A stretch of DNA of 64,000 nucleotides from Bdellovibrio sp. GT3 (GTDB lineage Bacteria; Bdellovibrionota; Bdellovibrionia; Bdellovibrionales; Bdellovibrionaceae). Each line of letters starts with the position of its first letter. Position 1 is the stretch's first letter. Below are positions 15,744 through 24,424 of the stretch, piece after piece. A program made the translations under genes and the position numbers. The notes below the pieces were generated by a model. That model had not been told where the DNA came from, made no database searches, and saw only the letters and a list, made by a program, of their open reading frames with translations. Location: assembly GCF_037996765.1 (NCBI RefSeq), contig NZ_JBBNAD010000005.1, forward strand, positions 1,396,001-1,460,000, given 5' to 3'.

Positions 15744-17660
15744 ATGTTTGGACACTCTTTACGACTGATTAAGATCTTTGCTCTGATTCTGCTTTTGATG
15801 GTGTTTTACGCCCTGGCGCGGGCGGAGTTTTTGATCTGGAATTGGAACTTATTTCACTCCAAATCGGGAGCCGACATCCTATGGGCGTTCTTTGTGGGGA
15901 TGCGTTTTGACCTCTCGGCAGCATTTTGTGGGGTGGCTCCGATCCTTTTACTTAGCTTTTTCCCTTGGCCTGGCAAATGGAACTCTGTTTGGGAGAAGGT
16001 CACTTGGGGCTTGTTCTGCCTGGTAAACGTACCCTTTTTGATCCTGAATCTGGTGGATACCGAGTTTATCAATTTCGTGGGCCGCCGCTTCACCTACGAC
16101 ACTATTTTTATTTTGAATGAGGCCCAGGGCAAAATGCTGAACTTTGTCGGCAGCTACTGGCTGTTGTTTTTGATCAACACGGTGATTGTCGCAGCGTTGA
16201 TGGTTTCATCCTGGTTCCTGCTGCGCAGACCTTTTGGAAAAACTCACTGGCAGGGCAGTTTCAAAGCCTGGGGAGCGCATGGCCTTATGTGTTTTCTGGC
16301 TTTGGCTTTGGCGGTATTTGGTATTCGCGGGGGCTTTCAAAGAAAGCCTATTAACTTTGTAAATGCCAATGTTTTCACAGCGCCGCTCTTGAACAATCTG
16401 GTGCTGAATTCGACTTTCACGTTTATCAAAAGCTACGGGGCCAACGACATTAAGCATGAAAAGTATTTCGCGGATAAGAACGAGATGCTGGCGTTGCTGA
16501 ATGGTTCCTTTGTCGGCAGCAGTCTGAAAGGGCAGCGCCCGTCGGCACCGCAAAATGTGATGATCATCATGTTGGAAAGCTTTGGCTCTGAATACTTTGG
16601 TACGGTCGATGGTGTGACTCGCACTCCGTTCCTGGATTCGTTGATGAAAAAGTCATTGGTGTTTGAAAATGCCTACGCCAATGGACGCCGCTCCATTGAG
16701 GGGATTGCGGCGATCATGGGAGGAATTCCCGCGCTGATGAGTGAACCTTTTATTTCGTCGCACTTTACCGCGAATTACTTTCTGGGACTGGGAACACTGC
16801 TGGCGGATAAAAAGTACTCCACCAGCTTTTTTCATGGCGGGCATAACGGAACGATGTACTTTGATTCCTTCATGCAGAGTGCTGGTATCGAGAAATATTA
16901 CGGAGCCAGCGAATACGGGAACTCCAAGGACGATGACGGCGTCTGGGGAATTTGGGATGAACCTTTCCTGCAGTGGATGCTGAAAGAGGTTAATGGCTTT
17001 AAGCAGCCGTTTTTGACGTCGGTTTTTACCCTTAGCTCCCATCAGCCGTTCAAAGTTCCAGCCCAGTATCAGGACGTGTTTAAAGAAGGATCATTGCCGA
17101 TTTTAAAAACTATCGCTTATACGGATATGTCCTTGGAAAAGTTTTTTGCCGAGGCTGCAAAGCAACCATGGTTTAAGAATACTTTGTTTGTTATCACGGC
17201 AGATCATACTTCAATCCACTACCGTCCGGAGTATACGAATGAAGTCGGGGACTATATGGTTCCGATTTTCTTCTATCATCCAGAGTTTAAATTTCCGAAA
17301 GTGGATTCCAAGATGGTGGTGCAACACATAGATATTCTGCCGACCATTTTGGACTTTTTGGAAATTCCGCAGAAGGAAGAGAATTACATGGGGAGCTCTA
17401 TCTTCGTGGATGGCGATAAGGTGGCTGTGGTGTTTAACGACGGAATCTATCAGTTGTTTGCCAAGGATTATCGTATTCGTTGGGCCCTGGGACAAGCGGA
17501 GCCTGTGATGTTTGCGATTGAGGATCGGGCAGGGGAAACCCCGTTGACTGAGCCCGCGGCACGCAAAGCTGTCTTGTTAAATAAAATGAAGGCACAGATT
17601 CAGTATTTTAACGAAGGTATGTGGGATAATAAACTCTACTATCCTAACCCAGGTCGATAA
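15744..17660 (+). CDS. LTA synthase / phosphoglycerol transferase-like membrane sulfatase
   Basis: A 638-residue protein: about five N-terminal membrane helices (to about residue 215), then an exported alkaline-phosphatase-superfamily domain of the LtaS/OpgB type. Metal and catalytic segments are NVMIIMLESFG, NAYANGRRSIEG, SFFHGGHNG, FVITADHTS. The family moves phosphoglycerol or phosphoethanolamine to envelope glycans or lipids. The nucleophile position seems to be Ser in RRS (near residue 316), where LtaS has Thr. I start at the ATG at 15744, seven bases after AGGA; a GTG at 15738 is possible. Confidence 0.87.
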   Translation: MFGHSLRLIKIFALILLLMVFYALARAEFLIWNWNLFHSKSGADILWAFFVGMRFDLSAAFCGVAPILLLSFFPWPGKWNSVWEKVTWGLFCLVNVPFLILNLVDTEFINFVGRRFTYDTIFILNEAQGKMLNFVGSYWLLFLINTVIVAALMVSSWFLLRRPFGKTHWQGSFKAWGAHGLMCFLALALAVFGIRGGFQRKPINFVNANVFTAPLLNNLVLNSTFTFIKSYGANDIKHEKYFADKNEMLALLNGSFVGSSLKGQRPSAPQNVMIIMLESFGSEYFGTVDGVTRTPFLDSLMKKSLVFENAYANGRRSIEGIAAIMGGIPALMSEPFISSHFTANYFLGLGTLLADKKYSTSFFHGGHNGTMYFDSFMQSAGIEKYYGASEYGNSKDDDGVWGIWDEPFLQWMLKEVNGFKQPFLTSVFTLSSHQPFKVPAQYQDVFKEGSLPILKTIAYTDMSLEKFFAEAAKQPWFKNTLFVITADHTSIHYRPEYTNEVGDYMVPIFFYHPEFKFPKVDSKMVVQHIDILPTILDFLEIPQKEENYMGSSIFVDGDKVAVVFNDGIYQLFAKDYRIRWALGQAEPVMFAIEDRAGETPLTEPAARKAVLLNKMKAQIQYFNEGMWDNKLYYPNPGR

Positions 17661-17688
17661 AAAAAAGCCGGTTTTAACCGGCTTTTTT
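17661..17688. terminator. Bidirectional Rho-independent terminator
   Basis: AAAAAAGCCGGTT and AACCGGCTTTTTT form a near-perfect stem with a two-base loop. It follows the stop codon at 17660 directly and overlaps the 3' end of the convergent PilZ gene (stop at 17674). Confidence 0.9.
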
Positions 17689-18351
17689 GTAGGCAGAGCG
17701 CTGCATTTCCACAATGGCGCTCATGATGGCAAATTCGCTGGAATTTGCCAGGTGATTGAACTCAAGTCCGATCACCATGTCATCTCCGTGAACGCGCAGA
17801 TTCTTGACGAATCCCTGAACCGGAATCGGTTCGCGCTCCTCCAAAAAGATAACAGCTTCCACACGGTCATCCAGACGCAATGTCGGCATTTCCGCTGTCA
17901 GCAAAATCGCGCAGCCTTCTGTGGAGACGTCAATCAGACGGCAAGTTGTGTTTGATTGTTGTAAATTCAAAGTTGCGATCAAACAGTCCGCTTGAAATCC
18001 TGAAGGCAGGGTGTAGCGGAAGTTCTTTCTTCTTTGCAGGTGAAACAGATCCTTCAGGGACAGGTTCAGTCCGCCTTCGAAAGGCAGGGCCGTGGCTTCG
18101 AACATGTACTTCTCGTTGTTCACACGGAAATAGCAAGTCAGGACACTTTTCAGGCCAAACTTCAGTTTGGATCCATCGGTCATCACGCATTGAATCTGAT
18201 TCTTGTCATTGATGGAAACCGCATTCACATGCTCTTTTTCATCATCATCACCTTTGATCAGGATTTCGCCTTCAATAGCCACAAGAGTTTCCAGAAGGAA
18301 TCTTTTGTGAACTTCATTGTTGATGGTTTTGAATATAGTCAATGGTCCCAT
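17674..18351 (-). CDS. PilZ domain protein (c-di-GMP receptor)
   Basis: A 225-residue protein. The N-terminal half (about 1-100) resembles the YcgR-N-like flagellar brake module; the C-terminal half is a PilZ domain with both c-di-GMP motifs intact: R-x3-R in RRKNFRY (107-113) and D-x-S-x-x-G in DVSTEG (141-146). It should bind cyclic di-GMP and act in the cytoplasm on motility or another c-di-GMP output. It begins two bases after the cyclic-nucleotide-domain gene and is presumably cotranscribed with it. Confidence 0.9.
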   Translation of the reverse strand: MGPLTIFKTINNEVHKRFLLETLVAIEGEILIKGDDDEKEHVNAVSINDKNQIQCVMTDGSKLKFGLKSVLTCYFRVNNEKYMFEATALPFEGGLNLSLKDLFHLQRRKNFRYTLPSGFQADCLIATLNLQQSNTTCRLIDVSTEGCAILLTAEMPTLRLDDRVEAVIFLEEREPIPVQGFVKNLRVHGDDMVIGLEFNHLANSSEFAIMSAIVEMQRSAYKKAG

Positions 18352-18353
18352 GA

Positions 18354-19505
18354 TTAAGCCGCGCTGACCAGTTTATGGCCACACTCTCCGCAGAATTTGG
18401 CGCCAGCCACGACTTCAGAGTTACACTGAGGGCATTGTGGGCCATTGGTTTTCTTTTTCGGTTTCTCTTCTTTTTCGTTGATGTCGACGTAACCGCGCTC
18501 ATTCCATTTATCGATCTCGCGAAGCATCTTCCAGCTTTGCAACATCGAACGGAACTCTTTGATTTCAAATTGCAGTAACACGCCCGTACCAACTGTACGA
18601 CGCTTCATAAAGATCCCTTTGCCCTCTAGACGGGTGAAGTGATCGTTGTTCAAGGCAAAGCCAAGTTCATTGGTGCAGTACTCGGAAAACTTTGCGAATT
18701 CGATACTGGTGATACCAAAACGGTCGACTTCAGGAGTATCGCCTGTGACTTTCAAAAGACCGTCCAAAAGATTCAGACAGACTTCGTCCACGCGTAAAAG
18801 CTCGGACTTTCCGGCACCTTTAAAATAGTAGTATTGGAAGAACTCAAAGAAAGCTTCAACCAGATTCAAATCCAGGAAGTGGACTTTTTGAATCTCGTCA
18901 GCGCCCTCTGGATTGTCGACGGGTTTGCCCATCTCGTACAAAGCCAGTTTTTGTTTCACCAGAATGTTGATAATCTGCTCGACACGCTTTGGACTCTCGC
19001 CCATCACACGTTGAGAGTATTGCTTCATCATCTGCCATTCGATTACCACGCGACCAGGCAAAGTCGTTTTATCGCCTTTGTGATTTGCTGTGTGGAAGAC
19101 CGCGCCGAAAGCTTTCGCGACCTGATCCTCAGGACATGGGGAGGAGTCTTTTTCAAGTTTCGAGGAGCGAACTTCATTCACGCCCATGCGCAGACGCTCT
19201 GCCAGTGACTTGATGATCACTTTCAGCATTTGTGGAGCGCCTTCGTAAGTTTGTTTCAATGTATCAACAGGAATTTCAAGTACCTTGGTTTCAGCTGTGG
19301 CGACAGCTGCTGTCGGGTGAGTTTGCGCTCCCAGAATGACCTGATCTCCCAGGAAATGAGACGGTCCCAACTGAAAGAATTCAACGTTCTTTTTACCACG
19401 AATCAGACACTGAGAAGCGCCACCTGACTGAATCAGGTAAACAGAGGTGATTTTATCGCCATCCTTGAAGATGACTTCGCCTTTTTTAAAGGTTTTTACG
19501 GACAT
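18354..19505 (-). CDS. Cyclic-nucleotide-binding-domain protein with C-terminal zinc ribbon
   Basis: A 383-residue protein. Residues about 1-120 form a cNMP-binding beta roll (FKKGEVIFKDGD, YLIQSGGASQ, FLGDQVILGAQTHPTAAV). The phosphate-binding cassette reads LGDQ and HPTAAV instead of FGE and PRAA, so the key Arg is missing and cAMP/cGMP binding is doubtful. The middle (130-350) is helical with no recognised family. The C-terminus is a two-CXXC zinc ribbon (CPQC, CGEC) after a lysine-rich linker. No CRP-type helix-turn-helix is apparent. Cotranscribed with the PilZ gene. Confidence 0.83.
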   Translation of the reverse strand: MSVKTFKKGEVIFKDGDKITSVYLIQSGGASQCLIRGKKNVEFFQLGPSHFLGDQVILGAQTHPTAAVATAETKVLEIPVDTLKQTYEGAPQMLKVIIKSLAERLRMGVNEVRSSKLEKDSSPCPEDQVAKAFGAVFHTANHKGDKTTLPGRVVIEWQMMKQYSQRVMGESPKRVEQIINILVKQKLALYEMGKPVDNPEGADEIQKVHFLDLNLVEAFFEFFQYYYFKGAGKSELLRVDEVCLNLLDGLLKVTGDTPEVDRFGITSIEFAKFSEYCTNELGFALNNDHFTRLEGKGIFMKRRTVGTGVLLQFEIKEFRSMLQSWKMLREIDKWNERGYVDINEKEEKPKKKTNGPQCPQCNSEVVAGAKFCGECGHKLVSAA

Positions 19506-19539
19506 AACTCACTCCTCAAAATAAGAATTCTCAGAAAAG

Positions 19540-19547
19540 TTATCGGC
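19540..19547 (-). promoter_or_regulatory. Match to the FliA -10 element
   Basis: On the minus strand the bases read GCCGATAA, identical to the sigma-28 -10 consensus, 35 bases before the start codon of the cyclic-nucleotide-domain gene. At the 15-base spacing the -35 reads CAAT rather than TAAA, so support is weak. Confidence 0.25.
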
Positions 19548-19569
19548 TAAAAAGCTCGTAAAATTGAGG

Positions 19570-19695
19570 TTTTAAGGGGTGTCCAAGGTCCAGATTCTAA
19601 ACCTGGAAGCTGGACCATAAGGCTGAAAACCGGGGGTGAAAGAGCGTAAAAACCCACTAAAAAGGCAGAAATTTTATAGGATCCACCCCTAAAAA
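19570..19695 (+). ncRNA. Candidate structured leader or small RNA
   Basis: The stretch is closed by a 12-base helix, TTTTAAGGGGTG (19570-19581) with CACCCCTAAAAA (19684-19695), 11 of 12 paired. Inside is a perfect 7-bp hairpin GGTCCAG / CTGGACC (19587-19593, 19610-19616) and a weaker GGGT / ACCC pairing (19634-19637, 19652-19655). It ends 14 bases before the ribosome-binding site of the HNH gene. No known riboswitch class is recognised. The opposite strand would also fold. Confidence 0.35.
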
Positions 19696-19717
19696 CGCCC
19701 TAAAAAATGGAGGTGAG

Positions 19718-20065
19718 TTGCTGGAATTCAGGGTTTCGGCTATAAAAGCTCCCATGGAATACTACTTTAGCGCAGCCCCTGAGGCTCACCAAAAAAAGGA
19801 AAAAGCGAAAGCTCGCGAGCTTCGTCAAAGCCAATGGTGGCGCCAGGAACTGGGCAAGGGAGTTTGCTATCACTGCGGAGTGAAGTTTAAGTCTGCAGAG
19901 CTAACCATGGATCATTTGATTCCCATCGCTCGCGGCGGTAAATCCACCAAGAACAACTGCGTTCCATCCTGCAAAGACTGCAACAGCAAAAAGGGTCATA
20001 AGACCCGTGCAGAGATGGCATTGGAAGAGCTGAAAATCACTAAGGATGAAAATACTGAGGAATAG
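19718..20065 (+). CDS. HNH endonuclease domain protein
   Basis: A 115-residue protein, small for a nuclease. It carries one HNH/zinc-finger unit: CYHCG, then MDHLIPIARGGKS with the catalytic His, NNCVPSC with the central Asn, and CNSKKG, giving four cysteines for zinc. The N-terminus is basic. I accept a TTG start at 19718 because GGAGGTGAG precedes it closely; an ATG at 19754 has no such site. Such proteins nick or cut DNA in many contexts (homing, repair, phage). Its 3' end overlaps the convergent gene ending at 20040 by 26 bases. Confidence 0.82.
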   Translation: MLEFRVSAIKAPMEYYFSAAPEAHQKKEKAKARELRQSQWWRQELGKGVCYHCGVKFKSAELTMDHLIPIARGGKSTKNNCVPSCKDCNSKKGHKTRAEMALEELKITKDENTEE

Positions 20066-20711
20066 GATTCTTATTCCGATTCACAACAATAGTTAATACC
20101 GCCTCGTACGAATCTGCTTTAAACACCGGAATGAACCACTTTGTTTCCGCATTATAAATCAGGCGTTCCAAGCTGTCTTTTTCTATGATTCTGATAGGGT
20201 TAAGGCCGGTTTCTTTGCGAACTGGATTCTGCGATTGGAAAAATTCTGCCGCGGCGAGAATGATTTTCTCCTGTTCGTCACCTGGGCGCTCATAAAGATG
20301 GTGCCATTGACGGCAACACAGGTCTTCAAATGTATAGCTGCTGATTTCCAGAATATTCAAAGAACGGAAGAGATGCATCCCTGTGCGATTGTAGATCTCA
20401 ATGAAATGGTCATTTTCGATGAGATCCAGATCTTCAGGGCGAGCGTTATAACCGGCCGAATTCAGGAATGTTTCAACCTGAGCGCGGGTGTCGGTCATGG
20501 GCAGATGTTTTTCCTTCATATGAACACAAGCCAAGACATAGGTTTTCACACGGGAGATCACATCCACTTGTTCGTCCTGACTAAGACGATTGAAGTGAAT
20601 GAGGTTGGGGTCAGCGTAAGGGCGAATAATAATCCCCTCACCCTCAACCAATTGGGCGAATGATTCAGCGAGTTCTTTGAACGTCGCTGTTAAAGTTTCT
20701 TGGTGTTTCAT
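20040..20711 (-). CDS. Conserved-looking cytoplasmic protein of unknown function
   Basis: A 223-residue soluble protein without signal peptide or membrane segment. The sequence is compact and mixed alpha/beta, with a central stretch EIYNRTGMHLFRSLNILEISSYTFEDL that could belong to a PAS- or GAF-like fold, but I recognise no family. It overlaps the HNH gene tail to tail and lies head to head with the topoisomerase VI operon. Confidence 0.7.
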   Translation of the reverse strand: MKHQETLTATFKELAESFAQLVEGEGIIIRPYADPNLIHFNRLSQDEQVDVISRVKTYVLACVHMKEKHLPMTDTRAQVETFLNSAGYNARPEDLDLIENDHFIEIYNRTGMHLFRSLNILEISSYTFEDLCCRQWHHLYERPGDEQEKIILAAAEFFQSQNPVRKETGLNPIRIIEKDSLERLIYNAETKWFIPVFKADSYEAVLTIVVNRNKNPIPQYFHP

Positions 20712-20933
20712 ACCGTCCTGAAATCATAAAACGTACTGCGCAGGAAGACTAACTAATGTTCTTAAGGCCGGTTATGTATTCAAGCAAGGAAAGTAAAGGT
20801 GGATTACCTCACATTAAAAATTGTGCCGCGCGACGTTGAGCCTTTGGTCTTGATTTAACCAACTGCGTTAGGAATAAGCTATCAAAGTCATTGTATTAAA
20901 ATTCGTTAACATCGTTATAAGGACTAAGCGACT

Positions 20934-22718
20934 GTGAGCAAAATTACCAAAAGTAGTACAGCTGAATATTTTGCTAAGAACCTTCAGCAAGTCGGGTTCT
21001 CGTCTCCATTGAAAGCCGTTTTGACGACTTTGAAAGAAGCCGTAGATAACTCATTAGATGCCTGTGAATCATCGGGCATTTTGCCGGATCTGTTAGTAGA
21101 AATTTCCAAAGTGGGCAGTGGTTCCACTAAAAATACTGATTTAATTCGCATCGTTGTTGAAGACAACGGTCCCGGAATCGAAGGCGAGGATCTTGCCAAG
21201 GTTTACGGGGAATATCTGGCATCTTCCAAGTTCGGCCGCGGGCAATGTTCCCGTGGACAACAAGGTATTGGTATCTCTGCAGCCACCACATGGGCGCAGA
21301 TGACTAACGCTCGCGGTGTGAGTGTTGTTTCCAAGACCAAAAAGATGCGTAAAGCGATTTCGGCGCAAGTCGATGTCGACATCAAATCCAATACAGGTGT
21401 AGTGAAAAACAAAGAAACGATCGATTGGGATCGTGATCACGGAACTCGTGTTGAATTCATCCTTGATGGACGTATTCAATTGAACGGTGACGGTGGTATT
21501 TTGACTTATATCGAGGGCACAATCCTTGTGAATCCTCATATGACAATTACTTACAAACTGAACGAAGGCGACTTCGTTACTGTGACTCGTGTAAGTTCCG
21601 AAGTTCCGCAAGTTCCAGAGGCCTCTTTACCGCATCCTCATACGTTCAAATTGGGTGAGTTTATCACTCATGCGACGTTGTTCGGTAAAGTGACGCTATC
21701 CAAGTTCTTGAAAACTGGTTTCTCACGTATTAGCGATCAATCGATCAAAGACTTCACTAAGAATGGTCTTCCAAAGAACCTTTTGGAAAAGCCAATCACG
21801 TCTTTGACTGAAGAAGACTTTAAAAAGGTCTTCCAGGCGGTTCAAAATACAGATTTGATGGCGCCTTCAACGAAGTCTGTTTTGACTGTCGGTGAGGAAG
21901 CACTTTCCAAATCCATCACTCGCTTGGGTGAGATCGACTTTTTTGCAGTTGTGACTCGTAAACCAACAATTTGTGACTTTAAACCTGTGGTGGTTGAAGT
22001 TGCGTTGGCACGTTTCAAAGACCGCAATCAACAAAACGATTCTCCGGTAACACTTCTTCGTTTCGCCAACCGCGTTCCACTTCAGTTCGACAAATCTGGA
22101 TGTGCGATCACTTGGGCGATCGAATCTGTAAACTGGAAAACTTATGGCTTGGGTCAACCTAAAGACTCTTTGCCACTAGGTCCTTATATCTTCGCGATTT
22201 CTATCGTTTCTCCGTTCATCAAATTTAAAAATGCCTCGAAAGAAACTATCGATGCATCTGAAGAGTTGGTGGCAGAGATTCGCCTGGCATTGATCCAGGC
22301 AGGTCAAAAACTATCCCGTCACATCAAAAAAGAAGTGAAGGAAGCTGATCTAGAGAGAAAATTGGCTCACATCGAGCAATTTGGTCCGATCCTTGTTGAA
22401 GGATTGGCGCGAATCATTAATGCACCTGAATCTCGTAAGAAAAAAGCTGAAGAAGGTTTGAAAAAACTTTTGGGCCGCGATTCTGAAGAGGCGATTGCAG
22501 ACTTGGAAGCAGCAGAATCCAAACTTTTGGCGCAAAAACAGCGTGAAAAGAAAAAAGGTATCGATCATGGTGACGAAGAGGAAATCGATGTGATTTCTGC
22601 TGAAGACATTCATGAAGAAGCTGAGGCACAAGGTACTAAAAAATCTACGACGAAAAAAGCCGTTGGCACTCAAAAAGCCGTAGGTACGACTAAGAAAACG
22701 ACTGGGAAAAAAGCGTAA
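20934..22718 (+). CDS. top6B: DNA topoisomerase VI subunit B
   Basis: A 594-residue type IIB topoisomerase ATPase subunit, starting at GTG. The GHKL fold is clear: EAVDNSLDA (Glu35, Asn39), EDNGPGI (76-82) and SRGQQGIG (106-113). The transducer has RFANRVPLQFD and the switch-lysine region FKNASKETI. After the core, residues about 530-594 form a charged tail whose end is an unusual repeat of KKAVGT-like, Lys/Thr/Ala-rich units, resembling a histone H1 tail. With subunit A it makes an A2B2 enzyme that relaxes and decatenates DNA by ATP-driven double-strand passage. Topo VI is chiefly archaeal and plant; bacterial cases are sporadic. Confidence 0.95.
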   Translation: MSKITKSSTAEYFAKNLQQVGFSSPLKAVLTTLKEAVDNSLDACESSGILPDLLVEISKVGSGSTKNTDLIRIVVEDNGPGIEGEDLAKVYGEYLASSKFGRGQCSRGQQGIGISAATTWAQMTNARGVSVVSKTKKMRKAISAQVDVDIKSNTGVVKNKETIDWDRDHGTRVEFILDGRIQLNGDGGILTYIEGTILVNPHMTITYKLNEGDFVTVTRVSSEVPQVPEASLPHPHTFKLGEFITHATLFGKVTLSKFLKTGFSRISDQSIKDFTKNGLPKNLLEKPITSLTEEDFKKVFQAVQNTDLMAPSTKSVLTVGEEALSKSITRLGEIDFFAVVTRKPTICDFKPVVVEVALARFKDRNQQNDSPVTLLRFANRVPLQFDKSGCAITWAIESVNWKTYGLGQPKDSLPLGPYIFAISIVSPFIKFKNASKETIDASEELVAEIRLALIQAGQKLSRHIKKEVKEADLERKLAHIEQFGPILVEGLARIINAPESRKKKAEEGLKKLLGRDSEEAIADLEAAESKLLAQKQREKKKGIDHGDEEEIDVISAEDIHEEAEAQGTKKSTTKKAVGTQKAVGTTKKTTGKKA

Positions 22719-23881
22719 TGGCAAAATTACTTAGCGTTCGCGAATTAAAAATTGATATTCCAAAAGAGGCCCGCATCTTGGCTGACAAGATGTTGAAGGA
22801 CCTTGAACAGTCTAAACGCCCGGTTTTAGAGGCGGTTAAGACATCACTGGACAACTCGTTGTACAACGCCAAGGTGGGTTACCTAACTCCCGGGGATAAA
22901 GTTGTTCGTACTGAGTTGAACGTTTCTTCCGTGCAAAAACTGGCGCGTGTGGTTTTCGTTTTGGAAATTCTTTTGAACAACTTGGAAATTGGCTCTGTAA
23001 ATACAAAGCGTGAGCTTTATTACATGTGCAAAGGTTTGATCAAAGGGAACTCTCGTTTGAAGCCGTTGGATTTCGATGACCAATCTGAATCAGATTCTAT
23101 CATCGATTTCATCGGCGACATGCTTGAAGTGTACCGTGAAGAATTGAACTGCTTCGCCAATGACCGTGGTGGACAAACTTATTCTCAACAATTGGTTGTG
23201 ACTGAAACTTTGAACGATGGTGATAAAGCCGTTGTCGATCTTTCAACTTTGGGTACATCTCCATTCCAACCGAAAAATAAACCGCAATCTTTGAAGTTGA
23301 AGGCGAAAAAGAAAATCGACTTCTGCTTGATCGTTGAGTCCGAAGGTACGGCGAATACGCTTGTATCCATGGGTTTCACGAAACGTAACAACTGTATCGT
23401 CATGGGTGCCCAAGGGGTTCCATCGAATGGTGTTCGTGGTTGGTCAAAATTGATTCAAGACGAACTTGATGTTCCGATGTACTTCTTCGGAGATCTCGAT
23501 GCGTACACAATGCAAAATATCTTCCGTACTTTGAAAGCGGGTTCTGCGGCATCTTTGATCCGTAACTCTAATTTCTCTGCACCGAATGTTAGATTCCTGG
23601 GTGTATTGCCTGAAGACGTGAAAAAATATGATCTTCCTCACTACAAAGTGAAGGAATCTGATCCAGCGGAAGCCCGCGCTTTGAAAAAAGCCAAGGATGC
23701 GTTGGAAAACGATCCGTTCTTCTTGGATAAAAAGAACAAAAACTTGGCAGACATCCTGCGCTGGTTGATCAAAGAAAAGATTCGTTGCGAGCAACAATCT
23801 TACTTCTCGGTCGACCCGAAGGATCCGATCAAGACAGAGAAATTGATCCTCGAAAAAATCAAACGCGGTTCTTACGTTTAA
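22718..23881 (+). CDS. top6A: DNA topoisomerase VI subunit A (Spo11-like)
   Basis: A 387-residue cleavage subunit. The winged-helix catalytic block reads NTKRELYYMCKG, with Tyr102 at the position of the Spo11 nucleophile. The Toprim domain shows LIVESEGTA (Glu near 207) and FGDLDAYTM (acidic pair near 261-263) for Mg2+. The protein is of normal length and no key residue is missing, so an active enzyme is expected. The start codon shares one base with the stop of top6B (TAATG), so the subunits are translationally coupled. A terminator follows. Confidence 0.95.
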   Translation: MAKLLSVRELKIDIPKEARILADKMLKDLEQSKRPVLEAVKTSLDNSLYNAKVGYLTPGDKVVRTELNVSSVQKLARVVFVLEILLNNLEIGSVNTKRELYYMCKGLIKGNSRLKPLDFDDQSESDSIIDFIGDMLEVYREELNCFANDRGGQTYSQQLVVTETLNDGDKAVVDLSTLGTSPFQPKNKPQSLKLKAKKKIDFCLIVESEGTANTLVSMGFTKRNNCIVMGAQGVPSNGVRGWSKLIQDELDVPMYFFGDLDAYTMQNIFRTLKAGSAASLIRNSNFSAPNVRFLGVLPEDVKKYDLPHYKVKESDPAEARALKKAKDALENDPFFLDKKNKNLADILRWLIKEKIRCEQQSYFSVDPKDPIKTEKLILEKIKRGSYV

Positions 23882-23886
23882 TCGCG

Positions 23887-23916
23887 AAAAGGCAACCCCC
23901 AGGGTTGCCTTTTTTA
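23887..23916 (+). terminator. Rho-independent terminator of the topoisomerase VI operon
   Basis: AAGGCAACCC (23889-23898) and GGGTTGCCTT (23902-23911) form a perfect 10-bp stem with a three-base loop, followed by a T run, immediately after the top6A stop. Confidence 0.92.
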
Positions 23917-23949
23917 TTGTCCAAAATCAGTCCTTGGAGTTGGTTGTAT

Positions 23950-24378
23950 ATGAAAAAGATTTTGATCGTAGCGATGTTGTTGCTTGGCGCATGTGCCGGC
24001 AAACAAGAGAAAAAGGAACTTAAAAGTCCTTTGGAAGTTTTAAATGGCAAAGTCTATGGTGTGCGTGAAGACTCCACCATGCCGACGATTCCTGCGACTG
24101 GAACTAAAAATCAAATCACGCGGGTTCGGGGAGCACTGATGTTGGGCGAAGGCGTTTCAGCAACTCCATTGAAGCACACCAAGGTTAGAATGTTGGATGA
24201 TGATGGGGTCACCGTTGGCGAAGCCACTTCGGACCTCCAGGGGAAGTTCAGGTTCTCTGATATCTATTTCAACGGGCACTATACTGTCGAAATTACCTCG
24301 CCTAAATACAAAGGTGCCACGCGAATTTACATCAACAGCTATGATCAGGAAGTCGTCGTCGTCGCCACACCTTTGTGA
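23950..24378 (+). CDS. Lipoprotein with a prealbumin-like / carboxypeptidase-regulatory domain
   Basis: I start at 23950 (MKKILIVAMLLLGACAG); the lipobox LGAC is clear and the frame upstream reads through the terminator. The 142-residue product has a short linker and then one beta-sandwich: RVRGALML, KVRMLDDDGVTVGEATSDLQGKFRFSDI, HYTVEITSPKYKG. The T-x-x-x-G-x-F pattern is typical of carboxypeptidase-regulatory-like domains. It is paralogous to the next gene, and the two probably form an envelope pair. Function unknown. Confidence 0.8.
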   Translation: MKKILIVAMLLLGACAGKQEKKELKSPLEVLNGKVYGVREDSTMPTIPATGTKNQITRVRGALMLGEGVSATPLKHTKVRMLDDDGVTVGEATSDLQGKFRFSDIYFNGHYTVEITSPKYKGATRIYINSYDQEVVVVATPL

Positions 24379-24424
24379 CGCGCTATTGCTACCAAAAGTA
24401 TGTCCGTACCTTAAGATGGGATCC

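Noticed and set aside
23785-23949. N-terminal extension of the lipoprotein gene at 23950
   Set aside because: It reads through the 3' end of top6A and its terminator; the lipobox places the start at 23950.
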